Source: DASUAS01 sp963756895 | GTDB taxonomy: Bacteria > Actinomycetota > Acidimicrobiia > IMCC26256 > DASPTH01 | DNA length: 64,000 bases | NCBI GenBank assembly: GCA_963756895.1 | Contig: CAVWPI010000014.1 | Coordinates: 1-64,000 of the forward strand | Reading direction: 5' to 3' | Part shown: one piece after another, positions 20,114-30,981 of the stretch | How the letters are laid out: every line of letters starts with the position of its first letter | Position numbering within the stretch: position 1 is the stretch's first letter | Position numbers and translations under genes: made by a program | Notes under the pieces: model-generated | Database searches by the model: none | The model's input: the letters and a program-made list of their open reading frames with translations, nothing else | What the model was told of the DNA's origin: nothing

Positions 20114-22833
20114 CTAGAGGCCGAGCTCCGCGGCGCGCGGACGGCCTCTCGGCGGTTGGTCACGCCGAGCTTCATGTAGATGTTCTTGGTGTGGGTGCGC
20201 ATGGTGTTGAGCGACACCATGAGCTCGCGGGCGATGTCGGGTCCGCCGAGGTCGCTCCGCAGCAGGCGCAGGACGTCGAGCTCACGGCTGGTCAGGTCCT
20301 CGACCAGCCCGGGTGACGACGAGGCGGCGGAGGAGGCGGTCGGCGTGGTCCGCGCACCACCCGCGATCGCCGCGAGGACGACCTGCGCCCGGTCGACGGC
20401 GCGGTCGTACAGCGTTGCAGCACGCAGGAGCGCGGCCATCGGCTCGCCTTCGGCGACGAAGACCTGGAGGAGGTTCTCCCGTTCCGAGCGGACGAGTGCC
20501 TGCTGGACGGCGTCCGACGCCGTCGCGAGGTCGCCTTCGGCGTGGTGGGCGAGCGCCTGGAGCACGAGGAGCTCGATCGCGCTCGACTCGCGTTGTCCTG
20601 CTTCCGCCGCCGCGAGGAGACGGTCGAGGAACATGAGCGCGTCGTCGAGGAACGCGTCCGGGTCGCGATCGGCGAGCAGGATCCGCGCCAGCGTGATGTG
20701 CTCGAACTCGCGGAGGTAGCTGAGCTCATCGGCGGGGCTGAGCCCGCGGTCGGCCGCCCACCGGCGCGCCGACGCGATGTCGCCGAGGGCCAGGCGCACG
20801 CGCGCCTTGAGGGCCGGGATCGGTCGGATCGGGGGCGAGAAGTCGGTGTTGTAGACCGGCTCGGCCTCGTCGAGCAGCGCGAGCGCGGCGGTCAGGTCAC
20901 CTTCCGCGTGCCGCAGGCGCGCGGTCGCGACCCGCCACCGGTAGGCGTGCTGCGGCAGACCGCCGACGTCGCCGAGCTCGGCGCTGCGTTGCAGGTGGTG
21001 CGCGGCGTCGGCGAGCGTGTGCCGGTCGATGGAGATTTCGCTCAGCCCGACGTGCATGTCGGCGGTGCCGCGCACCACGTCGGCCCGTTCGGCCTCGCGC
21101 AGGGCGGACTCGAACGTGTGCGTCGCGTCGTGCAGCCGACCCTGCGCGACCTGGATGTCGGCGAGCCCGAGGCTCACGCCGAGCAGGTCCGGGATGTGGT
21201 GCGCGGCCGTGAAGTGCTCCACCGATTCGGTGTACCGCACGCGAGCGGCCTCGAGGTCACCTGTCGTCCAGTACGCCAGACCTTGCAGGGTGATGGCGGC
21301 GCCCCGCCGGAAGTGGTCCGACGGGTCGACGAGCGAGAGCACGCGGTCGGTGTGCGCGATGGTCGCCTCGACGTCACCCGCGAGGAGCGCGAGTCCGGCG
21401 CGGTAGACCGCGATCTGGGCGGGCAGGTTGGCGAACTCGTCGTGATCGACGACCACCACCCCGGACCTGTCGTCCGTCTCCAGCACCCTTTCCGCGTCGT
21501 CGAGCAGGGACTCGACGTCGGTGGGGTCGCCGGTCGCCATGCGCGCGCCGACGAGCGCGATGGCCAGCACCGGTCTCGTCTCGTACACCGTCGCGGGGAA
21601 GGCTTCGAGCCAGCGCCGGAACGTCGCCTCCTGGCGCGTCTGGCGCATCGCGGGCGCGGTGAGCTCGACGAGGCTGGCCGCGTGTTCGAAGTCGTCGCCC
21701 GCGAGCGCGTGCTCGATGGCCTCGGCGTGATCGCCGTGCTCCTCGTACCAGGCGCTGGCGCGGCGATGGAGCTCCGGGACCTGCGCGGGTGCTCGTGCAG
21801 GAGGCGCGCCCGGAGCACGTCGGCGAACAGGTGGTGGTAGCGGTACCAGGCCCGGTGGTCGTCGAGCGGGACGAGGAAGAGGTTCGCCCGGTCGAGCCGC
21901 TCGAGCGTCGCCGCCCCGTCCCGCTCGCCGGTCACGGCATCGCAGAGCGACGCGGTCAGACGATGGAGGACGGCCGTCTGCAGCGAGGAACTCCCGGACC
22001 GCGTCGGGCTGGCGTTCCAGGACCTCCTCGACGAGGTAGTCGAGGACGAAGCGGTCGTTGCCGGCGAAGTTGGCGATGAACGGCGCGACGTCGTCGCGGC
22101 CCTGCATCGACAGCGCCGCGAGCTGGAGCGCCGCCACCCACCCCTCCGTGCGTTGCTCGAGCGCGCCGACTTCGTCGACGGTGAGGGAGAGACCCATCGA
22201 CTCGTTGAAGTACGCCATCGCCTCGTCGTCGGTGAAGCGGAGGTCGGCGGCGCGGATCTCCAGCAGCTCGCCACGCGCTCGCAGCCTCCCCAGCGGCCAC
22301 GGCGGATCGGCGCGACTGGCGATCACGAGCCGAACCGCCGCCGGCAGGTGGTCGAGCAGGAACAGCATCGCCTGGTGCAGCTCGGTGGTCTCGATGACGT
22401 GGTAGTCGTCGACCACCAGCACGAGGACATCGCCGATCGCTGCGAGATCGTGCAGGAGGTTGGCGAGCGCGACGTCGACCTCGGTCGGAGCGCTCTGCAG
22501 GGCCACCAGTGCGGAAGTGCCGACACCGGGCTCCACCGTCTGCAGTGCCGCCACGAGATAGGCCCAGAAGCGCGCCGGGTCGTTGTCACGCGCGTCGAGC
22601 GCGAGCCACGCGACGCGCGGTTCGCCGTCGAACCACTCGGCCAACAGCGTCGACTTGCCGAACCCGGCCGGCGCCGACACCAACGTCAACGCCGGCGGGT
22701 CACGATCGAGCCGGCGTTGCGTGAGACGCGGTCGGTCGATCGCACCGCGACGGCGCAGCGGCGCGTGGAGCTTGGACTCCAGCAGCGGGACCGCCGCGTT
22801 GCTCGCCGACGTGCCGGCCGACTCGTCGCTCAT
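20114..22833 (-). CDS. MalT-like LAL transcriptional regulator (LuxR C-terminal HTH)
   Basis: About 905 residues. The N-terminal STAND-type NTPase has Walker A SAPAGFGKSTLL near residue 60 and Walker B VLVLVVDDYH. A long TPR-like helical region follows, and the LuxR HTH closes the protein (LTSRELDVLRLL, DIARELMVSLNTMRTH, NIYMKLGVTNRREAV). Frameshifts near 21975, 21793 and 20140 must be bridged; the last restores a normal RAAELGL end. The ATG overlaps the stop of the XRE gene (ATGA), so the two are translationally coupled. LAL proteins activate transcription on ligand binding; the ligand here is unknown. The half-site cluster just downstream is a possible target. Confidence 0.88.
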
Positions 22834-23427
22834 CCGTCGCCGGTCGTGCGGCGGGGCGCGGCGCGCACGTGGATGCGTTCTCCCTGCTTGCCGAGCAGGC
22901 TGATGATCTCGACCGGGTGGTCGTCAGCCGCACCGAACCAGTGCGGGAGTCGCGGTGTCGAACTCGGCGACCTCACCGGGTCCCATGGTCACGTCGTGGT
23001 CGGCGAGGATCAGGCGCAGCTTCCCGGCCAGCACGTAGAGCCACTCGTAGCCGTGGTGGGTGCGCAGCTCGGGTTCGCCGCGCTCGGGCGGGATGATCAC
23101 CTTCCACGCGTGCTGACCGGACGGTTGCTCGGTCAGCGGGACGAAGACGCGGCCGTTGCGGACCCTCGGCTTGAGCCGGATCCGGGGATCGCCGACCTCG
23201 GGCGCGCCGACGAGCTCGTCGAGCGGCACCCGGTGCGCCTGGGCGATCGGCAGGAGGAGCTCCAGGCTGGGCTTGCGCTGGCCCGATTCCAGGCGTGACA
23301 GCGTGCTCTTCGAGATCCCGGTGACGGCCGCGAGCTCGGTGAGGGTGACGTCGCGCTGCGTGCGGAGTCGCCGCAGGCGAGGGCCGACTTCGGCGAGCAC
23401 GGTGGGGATCGCGGCCGGGTCGTCCAT
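22830..23427 (-). CDS. XRE-family regulator with C-terminal cupin domain
   Basis: About 198 residues. The N-terminal HTH reads LRRLRTQRDVTLTELAAVTG-ISKSTLSRLESGQRKPSLELLL. The C-terminal cupin contains HHGYEWLYVLAGKLRLIL and VTMGPGEVAEFDT. A one-base shift near 22945 restores the last strand (HWFGAADDHPVEIISLLG). The ATG at 23427 gives the standard N-terminus. It heads the operon with the LAL regulator, the small protein and DUF4386, and is divergent from the flavoprotein at 23516, a common pairing in which the XRE-cupin protein controls the oxidoreductase. Confidence 0.88.
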
Positions 23428-23515
23428 GAGGTCAGTCAAGCGCCGATTCCCGGAAACGGCAACAGAAGTTGTCAAACGCGGGTTTCGGGCGCACGGTGGT
23501 GGGGAGGTGATCGAC
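23428..23515. promoter_or_regulatory. Divergent promoter region between XRE regulator and flavoprotein
   Basis: GGCAACAGAAGTTGTC (23458-23473) is a near-perfect palindrome with a 4-base centre. On the minus strand TTGACA (complement of 23470-23475) could be the -35 of the XRE gene and overlaps this palindrome. It is a plausible operator for the XRE protein. Confidence 0.4.
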
Positions 23516-24435
23516 ATGGACGCAGAGAGCTACGACGTGGTGGTGGTGGGCGGCGGCGCCGCGGGGCTGAGCGCGGCACTCGTGCTCGGCCGTGCCCGCC
23601 GGCGGGTCGCGGTGGTCGATGCGGGCGAGCCCCGCAACGCGCCCGCGGCGCACATGCAGGGCTTCCTGTCCCGCGACGGGATGCCGCCCGCCGAGCTGCT
23701 CGCAGCCGGACGGGCCGAGGTGCGCGGCTACGGCGTCGAGGTGATCGAGGACAAGGTGCTCGCCGTCGAGCCCGGCTTCGTCGTGCGCCTCGCCGGCGGC
23801 GCGTCGACTGCAGGCGCGACGCATCCTGGTCACGACCGGGGTGCGCGACGTGCTGCCGGAGATCGAAGGGGTCCGGGAACGCTGGGGTCGTGATCTGCTG
23901 CACTGCCCGTACTGCCACGGCTGGGAGGTGCGCGACCAGGCCCTCGGCGTGCTCGGTACGCAGCCGGCCTCGGTGCAGCACGCGCTGCTCATCCGCCAGT
24001 GGTCCGACGACGTGGTGTTCTTCATCAACTCGCACGAGCTGAGCGCGACGGAGCACGCGCGAGCTGGAGGCACGCGCCGTCGCGGTCGTCGAGGGTGACG
24101 TTGCGCGTCTCGTGGTCGAGGACGACCGGCTGACCGGCGTCGAGCTGACCGACGGTCGGGTGGTCGGCGCGCGACGCGGTGTTCATCCGCACCACCAACC
24201 CGCCGAACGCCGACGGCCTGCTCGACGGCCTGGGGTGCGCGACCAACGAGGCCGGGTTCGTCGCCGTCGACGCCACCGGCCGGACCAGCACGCCGGGTGT
24301 GTGGGCCGCCGGCAACGTCGGTCGATCCCCGCGCCCAGGTGATCACCGCCGCGGGCGCCGGGTCCGCCGCCGCGATCGCGATCAACGCCGACTTCGTGCA
24401 GGAAGACGTCGAGCGCCGCGACTCGGGCGAGTTAG
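23516..24435 (+). CDS. NAD(P)/FAD-dependent oxidoreductase, thioredoxin-reductase-like
   Basis: About 305 residues. The FAD-binding Rossmann motif VVVVGGGAAGLSAAL lies near residue 10. The redox-active CPYC is in LHCPYCHGWEVRD. A second nucleotide-binding part and a C-terminal GVWAAGNV followed by VITAAGAGSAAAIAI (FAD-binding ATG motif) complete the low-molecular-weight thioredoxin reductase fold. Frames change near 23815, 24058, 24170, 24325 and close to the 3' end, each restoring conserved sequence. The substrate is probably a small thiol protein or disulfide. It is regulated divergently by the XRE-cupin protein, and its 3' end overlaps that of the DsbA-like gene by a few bases. Confidence 0.85.
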
Positions 24436-25052
24436 AGCCCGAAGCACTTCGCCAGCATCGCTTCGAACCGCTCGGGGTCGACGGTGATGTCGAGGCCGTC
24501 GTCGCTCTCTTCGATGCGGAGCGATGGGCAGAAGTAGCCGCGCCCACCGACGATGAACTCCGGCGAGCCTTCGACGCCGCGCCGCTGGCCGTCCTCGTAG
24601 TCCGCGACCACCAGGTCCCGCGCCTCCGCGCCCGGCTCGCCGACGCCGTGGGCTTTGGCAATCTCGGCGAGCACGGTGGGATCGGCGATGTCGCGCCCGG
24701 CTTCGAAGAGCGCGGTGCGAACCGCGAGCGACACGGTCTCGCCCAACGCTTCGCTGGTCAGCGAGGCCTGGGCAACCAGTTCGAAGGCGGGGAAGGACGT
24801 CGCCGGCACCGCGGTCGGGGAGAAGTGCTCGAACAGATTGGGCGTGACCTGCCGACGCAGCTCGTCGACGTGGTCGGCGGTGGTGTCGGGATCGACGGGT
24901 TCGCCGTTGACCCGTTCCAGCGGCCAGGCGCGCACGCGCAGCACCGGCACCGACGACCCGAGCTCGGTGCGCCGGGCGACGAAGCGCCGCAGTCCCACGT
25001 CCGCGAACGGGCACGCCACGTCGGCGAAGACCTCGACGATGTCCTGGGTCAC
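24432..25052 (-). CDS. DsbA/FrnE-like thioredoxin-fold protein
   Basis: 206 residues. It begins with VEVFADVACPFADVGLRRF, the DsbA-type first strand and active-site helix. The motif is CPFA, so only one of the two CxxC cysteines is present, which argues for a transferase or isomerase-like activity over disulfide oxidation. It ends with a cis-Pro-type GVEGSPEFIVGGRGYF strand. No signal peptide is seen, so the protein is cytoplasmic. It is convergent with the thioredoxin-reductase-like gene, which may be a redox partner (inference). Confidence 0.82.
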   Translation of the reverse strand: MTQDIVEVFADVACPFADVGLRRFVARRTELGSSVPVLRVRAWPLERVNGEPVDPDTTADHVDELRRQVTPNLFEHFSPTAVPATSFPAFELVAQASLTSEALGETVSLAVRTALFEAGRDIADPTVLAEIAKAHGVGEPGAEARDLVVADYEDGQRRGVEGSPEFIVGGRGYFCPSLRIEESDDGLDITVDPERFEAMLAKCFGL

Positions 25053-25172
25053 GAGCAGAGTGTGCCCACCGATGCCGTGCGGAGAACCGTGCGCGCCGGA
25101 GCGCGTTCCTCGGGAACGTTCGTTGCGTCGTGGTCACGCCCCTGGGCATGGAGGCGGTGTACCGTCCCCGCG

Positions 25173-25757
25173 ATGAAACGAGCTGTGGCTCTGGTGATCG
25201 GTCTCGTCGTCGCGCTCGGCGGGCTCGGCGTTGCGTCGGCGCAGGTCGCGGAGCCCGGGCCGCCCGTGTCGGGTGTCGTCGTGACGAACGACCTGGTGCC
25301 CGTCGCGGGTGCATGCGTCTACGCCCTGCAGCCGGGCGGTGCCGAGATCGACTCGCTCGTCGGGTTCGCGATCACGGCCTCGGATGGCAGCTATGAGATC
25401 GACACGATCCCGGCCGGCGTCGACGTCGTGATCGGATTCGTCGGGCCGTTCACCGGACCGGACGGGCCGTGCACGACGACGACTGGTCCGCCACCGGTCC
25501 CTGCGCCGGGTGCCCTCCAGGCGGTCTGGTACCAGAACGTGTTCCTCGACCTGAGCAACCCGCAGCTCGGCGTGGATCCGTATGCGGTTGGGGTGCAAGC
25601 CGGCGCGACCCCCATCCAGGCTGGTGCGACCGGCATCGACGGCTGTCTCACCACTGCCGAAGCCAGCGTCGTTCCCAGACCGACCTGTTCGCCGTCGCCG
25701 ACACCGGATCCGGTACCGGCGGCCTCGTTGGTGATCACTCCGAACTTCACCGGGTAG
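25173..25757 (+). CDS. Secreted protein with carboxypeptidase-regulatory-like domain
   Basis: 194 residues. The signal peptide MKRAVALVIGLVVALGGLGV ends at ASAQ. The mature part opens VSGVVVTNDLVPVAGACVYAL and YEIDTIPAGVDVVIGFVG, the typical beta-sandwich repeat of carboxypeptidase-regulatory-like (CnaB-type) domains. Four cysteines and a Pro-rich C-terminus follow. It is likely extracellular and adhesive or structural. It precedes the arylsulfotransferase-like lipoprotein on the same strand, 160 bases apart. Confidence 0.7.
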   Translation: MKRAVALVIGLVVALGGLGVASAQVAEPGPPVSGVVVTNDLVPVAGACVYALQPGGAEIDSLVGFAITASDGSYEIDTIPAGVDVVIGFVGPFTGPDGPCTTTTGPPPVPAPGALQAVWYQNVFLDLSNPQLGVDPYAVGVQAGATPIQAGATGIDGCLTTAEASVVPRPTCSPSPTPDPVPAASLVITPNFTG

Positions 25758-25916
25758 GGACGTCGACGGCGCGACGCCGGCCCACCACACCACACGGATC
25801 TGTGCCCCTTCGGGGGTTCGTGAGGCGTTCGTGGGGATTGGCTAGCCTCGGCCGCTACGCAGAACCACCCCACCACCGGAATCGGGTCCAGCCGACGCCG
25901 AGGCTCACGGCGCGTC

Positions 25917-27394
25917 GTGTTGGTGACCCTGGCCATGGCGTTGGTCGCGCTCGGCCTCACCGCGTGCTTGCCGCCCTCACCGCCGCCGGGGACGCCGACC
26001 GCGGTCACCACCGACCCGGCGCTGTTCCCCGCGTTCGACACCGGGATCACCAACTACGTGATCCGCTGCGACCCGAACACGCCGGTCGCCGTGCAGGTCC
26101 TGACGCCGAACGGCACCCTCGTGTCGGTCGCCGGGAGGTATCCGAAGAGCGGCTTCTTCGGCGAGTACGTGAACCAGAGTCCGGGCGAGCGCTTCACCAT
26201 CGAGGTGAACACCGACCCCTCGCGCGCCGACACGACCACGTACAACGTCCGGTGCCTGCCCACCGACTTCCCGCAGTTCGACGCCCAGCCGGCTCCCTAC
26301 GGGTTGACACCGTTCTTCATGACCGGGCCGCTCACGGCGTTCTACCCGATGTACACCGCGATCTACGACCGCCACGGCGTGCCCTTGTGGTGGGGTGATC
26401 CCCAGTTCACGGTCTTCTCGACGCTGCTCCCGAACGGGAACGTCGGCACGATGATCGACGGCGGCGTCGAGGAACGTCGACTCGACGGCACGCTGGTGCG
26501 CACGGTGAAGACGGTGGGTGGCCCGGCGGACCAGCACGACGTGCTGTTGTTGCCGAACGGGCACTTCGTGATGGTCACCATCCAGGCCAAGGACGGTGTG
26601 GACCTCACCGCCGTCGGCGGACCCCCGAGCGCGTCCATCTGCAACCACGTCGTCCAGGAGGTCGATCCGGACAGCGGCGCAGTGGTGTGGAGCTGGGACG
26701 TGTCCGACCACATCCCCGTGACCGAGATGGATCCACAGTGGTACGTGTGTACATCGCCGGGGGTCCGATCGGCTGCGGCTACGACGTGTACCACTGGAAC
26801 GCCATCGAACCGACCGGGTCCGGGTTCATCATGTCGTTCCGTCACCTCGACGCCATCTACGACGTCGACCAGGCGACCGGCAACCTCGTCTGGAAGCTGG
26901 GCGGGTCGGCGCGACCGGAGAGCCTGACCGTCGACGATCCCGTGTTCAACGACGGGAGCCACTTCGGGGGACAGCACGACAGCCGGCTCCAGCCCGACGG
27001 CACCGTCACCCTGTACGACGATGGCACCGGCCTCGGGCGGGCACCCCGGGCCGTCCGGTACGCGATCGATCTCGACGCCCGCACGGCCACGCTGGTCGAC
27101 TCGGTGACCGATGCGCAGATCACGGCGTCGGGCTGCTGTGGGAGCGCCCGGCACGTGGGGTCGGGCGTCTGGGTGGTCGGTTGGGGCGGCACCCCCTTCG
27201 GGACCGAGACGGTGGGCAGCCTCCGGCAGTACACGTTGTCGTTCCCGGGCGCGTTCGTCTACCGGATGATCCCCCTCACGACCTCCCAAGTGTCGGTGTC
27301 GCAGTTGGTCGACGCGATGGACGCGCGGTTCGCGAACCCGAGTGCCAGCGCCGCGTCACCATCGGACCCGGGAGACCGGCCCTTCCCACCGTGA
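25917..27394 (+). CDS. Arylsulfotransferase (ASST)-like lipoprotein
   Basis: About 490 residues. The N-terminus has a lipoprotein signal, ALVALGLTACLPPS, with the lipobox Cys. The body is a beta-propeller of the ASST family: QHDVLLLPNGHFVMV, VVQEVDPDSGAVVWSWD, YHWNAIEPTGSGFIMSFRH, LVWKLGG and FGGQHDSRL show the repeated HD/W motifs and the candidate catalytic histidines. One shift near 26742 is bridged. ASSTs move sulfate between phenolic esters; many actinobacterial homologues are uncharacterised. The start is uncertain: GTG at 25917 is given, but an RRRGSRR extension upstream is possible. It fits the sulfate-ester theme of the sulfatases in this window. Confidence 0.8.
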
Positions 27395-27439
27395 GCTGAG
27401 CTCGTCGTGCGCCGACGCCCGGGTCGAACTGATGGCCCG

Positions 27440-28635
27440 TCACCCCGCCGGGTCGTCGCCGAGCACGCGGGTCGCTTCGAGGCGGACCCGGAAGTCGGGG
27501 TCGGCGACGCAGGGCTCGAGTGCGCGCCGACTCGGTGCCGCACCGAGCGCACCGATGCCCCGCAGTGCCTTCCATCGGATCCACGCATCGGTGTCGTCGA
27601 GAGCCTGCTCGAGGAGCGGGCGCAACGCCTCTCGGCCCGCGTCGACCACGGCGTCGAGCACGCTGCGCCGGACCATCCGGCTCGGGTCGCCGAGGAGCTG
27701 CGACCACGTCGCGGCGGCGACGTCCGCCGGAGCGTCGGCCAGCAGCGCCGCCGCCACCTGACGCCGGGCCGCGTCGTCATCGTGCGCCGCAGCCACCACC
27801 CAGTCGAGATCCTCGGTGCGGTCGCCCCGGAGCGGGCCGAGCTCCGCCCACGCGCGTTCGAGCCGGCGCGGCGGACGTGCCGGCCCCGCCTCCGCGCGCC
27901 CCGATCCGAGGCGACCGGGAGGAGCGACGGTGTGTCGGGGCGGGCCACTGCCGACGATGCTCCGTGGTCGCCGACGAATTCCTCGTTCATCAGGTGCAGC
28001 ATCGGCCCGAGCACCTGCTCCCAGCGGTCGGATCGCGAGATCGTCACCGCCACGAAATCGGGGCCGACGAGAACATCGGTCACGGTGTCGAAGGCGGCGA
28101 AGAGCCGGGCGACGCGAGGATCGGTCGCCGCCTCGGCCGAGGCGTACGTACGACTGGGTCCGGTGTGGAGCGGCGGGGTAGCGAAGCGGATGGTGCGGGG
28201 GCTCGGCGTCGCCTCGGGGACCACCGCGCCGTCGAACAGGTCGCCCAGCTCCACCGTCGGTGCGTCGTCACTCGAGGCCGGCACCGGTACCGGCGCCTCG
28301 TCGCTCGCCACCCGCAGACGGAAGCGACCGGCGTTCCACCCCCAGAGCAGCGTCAGGCCCGGCTCGAGCTCGAAGCTCGTCATGCCCTCGACCCCCGGTC
28401 CGAACGCATCGGCGAGGGCCTCGTCGTCGTCGATTGTCCAGGGAGCATCGGAGAAGAAGCGCTTCTGCAGCTGCTTGACCGGTCCGAGCGCCTCGAGCGA
28501 GAGGCCCAGCTCGGTGACGACCGGCGTGAGCTGCGCGAAGGCCGTGGCGGCGAGTCCATGCGCGACCACCCGGGTGCGCGCCGCGTCGAGGTCAGGGCCC
28601 AGGTCGGGGCCGAGGTTGGAGCCGGGGGGCGTCAT
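27440..28635 (-). CDS. Nfu_N-like and HEAT-repeat protein (CvfC-like layout)
   Basis: About 398 residues with one frameshift near 27890. The middle segment TVTDVLVGPDFVAVTISRSD, followed by WEQVLGPMLHLMNEEF, matches the N-terminal domain of Nfu iron-sulfur scaffolds (GPDF-x-TVT signature) but lacks the Cys-x2-Cys scaffold part. The last 120 residues are HEAT-like helical repeats: AARRQVAAALLADAP, RMVRRSVLDAVVDAG, AWIRWKALRGIGAL and FRVRLEATRVLGD. The same order of domains occurs in conserved virulence factor C proteins of Firmicutes. Role unknown; possibly an adaptor in metal-cluster or tRNA-modification biology. It is the only gene in its unit. Confidence 0.72.
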
Positions 28636-28684
28636 CGCGCCGGAATGTCGACGGGGTGTCTCACCAATTGCCTCGAGGCTATGG

Positions 28685-28722
28685 CGTTCGCGACGACGAC
28701 CCGAAGTCGTCGCCAGCGAACG
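28685..28722 (-). terminator. Imperfect hairpin upstream of the Nfu_N/HEAT gene
   Basis: CGTTCGCGACGAC and GTCGTC-GCCA-GCGAACG form two stacked stems (6 and 7 bp) with a 4-base bulge. It lies downstream of the DUF222 wreck on the minus strand and may have been its terminator. Confidence 0.35.
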
Positions 28723-28879
28723 TCAACAGTGGTGATCGGCGGTGCAGTGCCAGAGACGTGAACCACGGGGCGTCGATCCGGTTGTCTCACCCACCTGGCA
28801 ACATTGACGGGCGAGGAACGGGGCGATCGTGACGACTTCCTCGACCGGCGGTGATTCGACGGCCCGGATTCCCGCGCCT

Positions 28880-29407
28880 TGTCGATGCGGCCGGCGCCGT
28901 CGTCATCGGTCCACCCGCGCAGCGAGCGCGCCGCCGAGCGGACGTGCTCGGACTGCGCAGCTTCGTCGGTGCAGGCGGCGGACTTCACCCGGGCACACGC
29001 GGTGCGGAGACCGCGGACACCGTCGTACGTGGCGCGCTGCGAGGAGCTCGACCTCGGCAGTGGGATCGGCGGTGGCGGCGTCGGCGATGGCGTCAACCTG
29101 GGTGAGGGAGAGCGAGCCGGCGCGCAGCGCGGCCTCGGTGGCAGGCAGCGCGGCGACCCGCGGTCGCGGTGCCGACGGTGGTACCGGCGAGCCAGGAGGC
29201 GGCGTCGCGGTGCGCGGCCGTCGTGCTTCCACGTGCCGGTGGCGACGACCTGACGCGTGGCCAACGCCTTGCCCGCCGCCCCGAGGCGTTCGACCTCGTC
29301 GCACAACTCGACGAGTGGGCGGGCAGCGGTACCGTCGAAGCGATCGGCTCGAGCTCACCGACCAGACTTCGCAACTCATCGACGGCCCGTCGCAGCTGCT
29401 CGAACAC
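28880..29407 (-). pseudogene. Wreck of DUF222-HNH copy 3
   Basis: The minus strand from GTG at 29407 encodes VFEQLRRAVDELRSLVGELE. With several frame changes follow LCDEVERLGAAGKALATRQV, ATEAALRAGSLSLTQVDAI, VRGLRTACARVKSAAC and RSLRGWTDDDGAGRID. The match to copies 1, 2 and 4 ends abruptly at about 28880, inside the GRID-IRGPVD motif; the middle and the whole HNH domain are gone. This is true decay, because a large part is missing, not only shifted. The LexA box survives upstream, but the -10 and left hairpin arm are deleted. Confidence 0.85.
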
Positions 29408-29429
29408 GACACCTCCCCGAAGAGCTCGC

Positions 29430-29445
29430 CCGAACACACGTTCGG
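29430..29445 (-). promoter_or_regulatory. LexA box of the decayed DUF222 copy 3
   Basis: CCGAACACACGTTCGG keeps 6-bp perfect arms. On the minus strand only about 22 bases separate it from the GTG, against about 53 in copy 1, so the -10 and the leader were lost. Confidence 0.7.
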
Positions 29446-29461
29446 ACTGCGAGAGGAAATC

Positions 29462-29553
29462 GAGCTCGACGACATGGGCCGTGAGCTGCGGGCGCACACG
29501 TGGACGTTGATGACGCTGACGATCGCCGTCGTCGGAGTGGTGGTCGCCGCGTC
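29462..29553 (+). pseudogene. C-terminal fragment of the small coiled-coil/membrane protein seen at 51367
   Basis: The segment reads ELDDMGRELRAHTWTLMTL followed by TIAVVGVVVAAS. It matches the end of the protein at 51367-51681 (DDLSREIRAQTWKLMTLM, VAVVGTVVAA). No start or coiled coil remains, and the reading frame runs into unrelated sequence. It lies head-to-head with the DUF222 wreck, whereas at 50-51.7 kb the two genes are in tandem. Confidence 0.65.
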
Positions 29554-29581
29554 CGACTACGAGTGGCCGGCGACCTCTCCG

Positions 29582-30958
29582 TCAGAACCGGATGTTGGCG
29601 GTGATGCCGACGAGGCGCGGGGCGCCGTCGCCATCGCTGCGCTGAGGCTGCTCGTCGAGTGCGATGTCGACGAGGAACGCCACGTTCCCGTCGATGTTCA
29701 CCGCCTCCGGCTCGATGCGAGCGATGCGCCCCTGCACCGTCTCGTCGTCGAGCGCCGGGAACGCGACCGTCACCTCCTGGCCCGGGCGCAGGTCGTCGAC
29801 CTCCGACTCCGACACCTGCGCCACCACCTGGAGCTCGTCGCTGTCCAGCGTGATGAGCGCCTCGTACTGCTGCGACTGCTGCGATTGCTGCGTGGGCGCC
29901 TGCGGGAACAGGTTGATCCCGCCCGAGCCCTTCTGCGGGAGCGCCTGGGCGACGCGTAGACCCGCACGCCCTCCGGTCCCGCCACCTCCCCGACCTCGCC
30001 CCCGATGCGTCGCACGATGCCGTCGCGCGGCGCCACCAGCACTGCGTCGTCGATCTCCTTGCCCAGCTGGGCGATCGCGATGGTGTCCTGCGTGACCGCC
30101 GCCTGCGCGATGGCCAGGCCCTCGGGCGTCGGTGGCTGGCTACCGACCGCCTGCTTGCTCACCGCCAGCGCGACCTGCTGCTGCGCGCTGTCGATCGATG
30201 CCCCCGACGTGGTCGCGTTCAGGGTGCGCCGCGCGCTCGCCACGTCGTAGTCGTGCTCGGCGTTCGCCACCTGCGACTGGCCGGTGGTGAGCCGTCGCGC
30301 CAGGTCGTTGCACATCGAGATCAGCTGCGTGTTCGTCGCGGGCAACGTCGGCGGAGGCAGCGTGATCGGGACGCCGGTGGTGGCGGTCGCCGACAGGTCC
30401 GATGAGGAGGCCGCGCTTGAGCCTGCGGCCGACGCCGCCGCGGTGGCGGTCGCGCACGTCTCGGCCATGCTCGCGGCCTGCGCCTGGTCGGACGCGAGGC
30501 CGGCCCGGGCGGTGTCGACCGCGCTCGCCGCGCTCGCCATGAGCTCGTCGTCGACGTTGACCATGCTCAGCGCCTTCTGGCGCGCCGCGTCGACCTGCGA
30601 CTGCGCGCCGCTCGTGGCGAGCTGCAGTTGCTGGAGCTCGGGCGGGCTCGTCGGGTCCTGCTGGTACGCGAGCGCGACCTGGTCGACCACCAACGTGGCC
30701 CGGTGTGCCGCCAGCTGGGCCTCCAGCGCCGCTCGTGTCCTGGCGCGCGAGCACCTCCCCCGCGTGCACCACTTCGTCGTCGTGCACCAGCACCTCGGTC
30801 ACCGGTGCGCTCGCGCCGAAGTTCAGGTTCGACACCGCCTGCGGTTGCAGGTAGCCGGTGGCGACGACCTGGTCGTCGAAGAACACCTGGCGGATCGCGA
30901 ACACCGCGCCGGCCACGGCCACGACCACGATCAACACGACGGCGATGGTGCGCTTCAT
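29582..30958 (-). CDS. HlyD-like membrane-fusion protein
   Basis: About 458 residues after bridging shifts near 30720 and 29965. An N-terminal membrane anchor (IAVVLIVVVAVAGAVFAI) is followed by a biotinyl-lipoyl-like half, ASAPVTEVLVHDDEVVHAGE. A long Ala/Gln-rich coiled-coil hairpin covers the middle, then the second lipoyl half, VLVAPRDGIVRRIGGEVGEV. The beta-barrel segment is VVAQVSESEVDDLRPGQEVT and IARIEPEAVNIDGNVAF. Such proteins bridge an inner-membrane exporter or synthase to the envelope. It is the last gene of the operon that starts at 37197 and follows the GT2 synthase by 61 bases, so it probably helps in polysaccharide export. Confidence 0.82.
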
Positions 30959-30981
30959 CGGGACGACGACCTCCTGCGCGG

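Noticed and set aside
25805..25816. CCCC-TTC-GGGG hairpin as terminator after 25757
   Set aside because: Only four base pairs, about 50 bases past the stop; too weak in a high-GC context.
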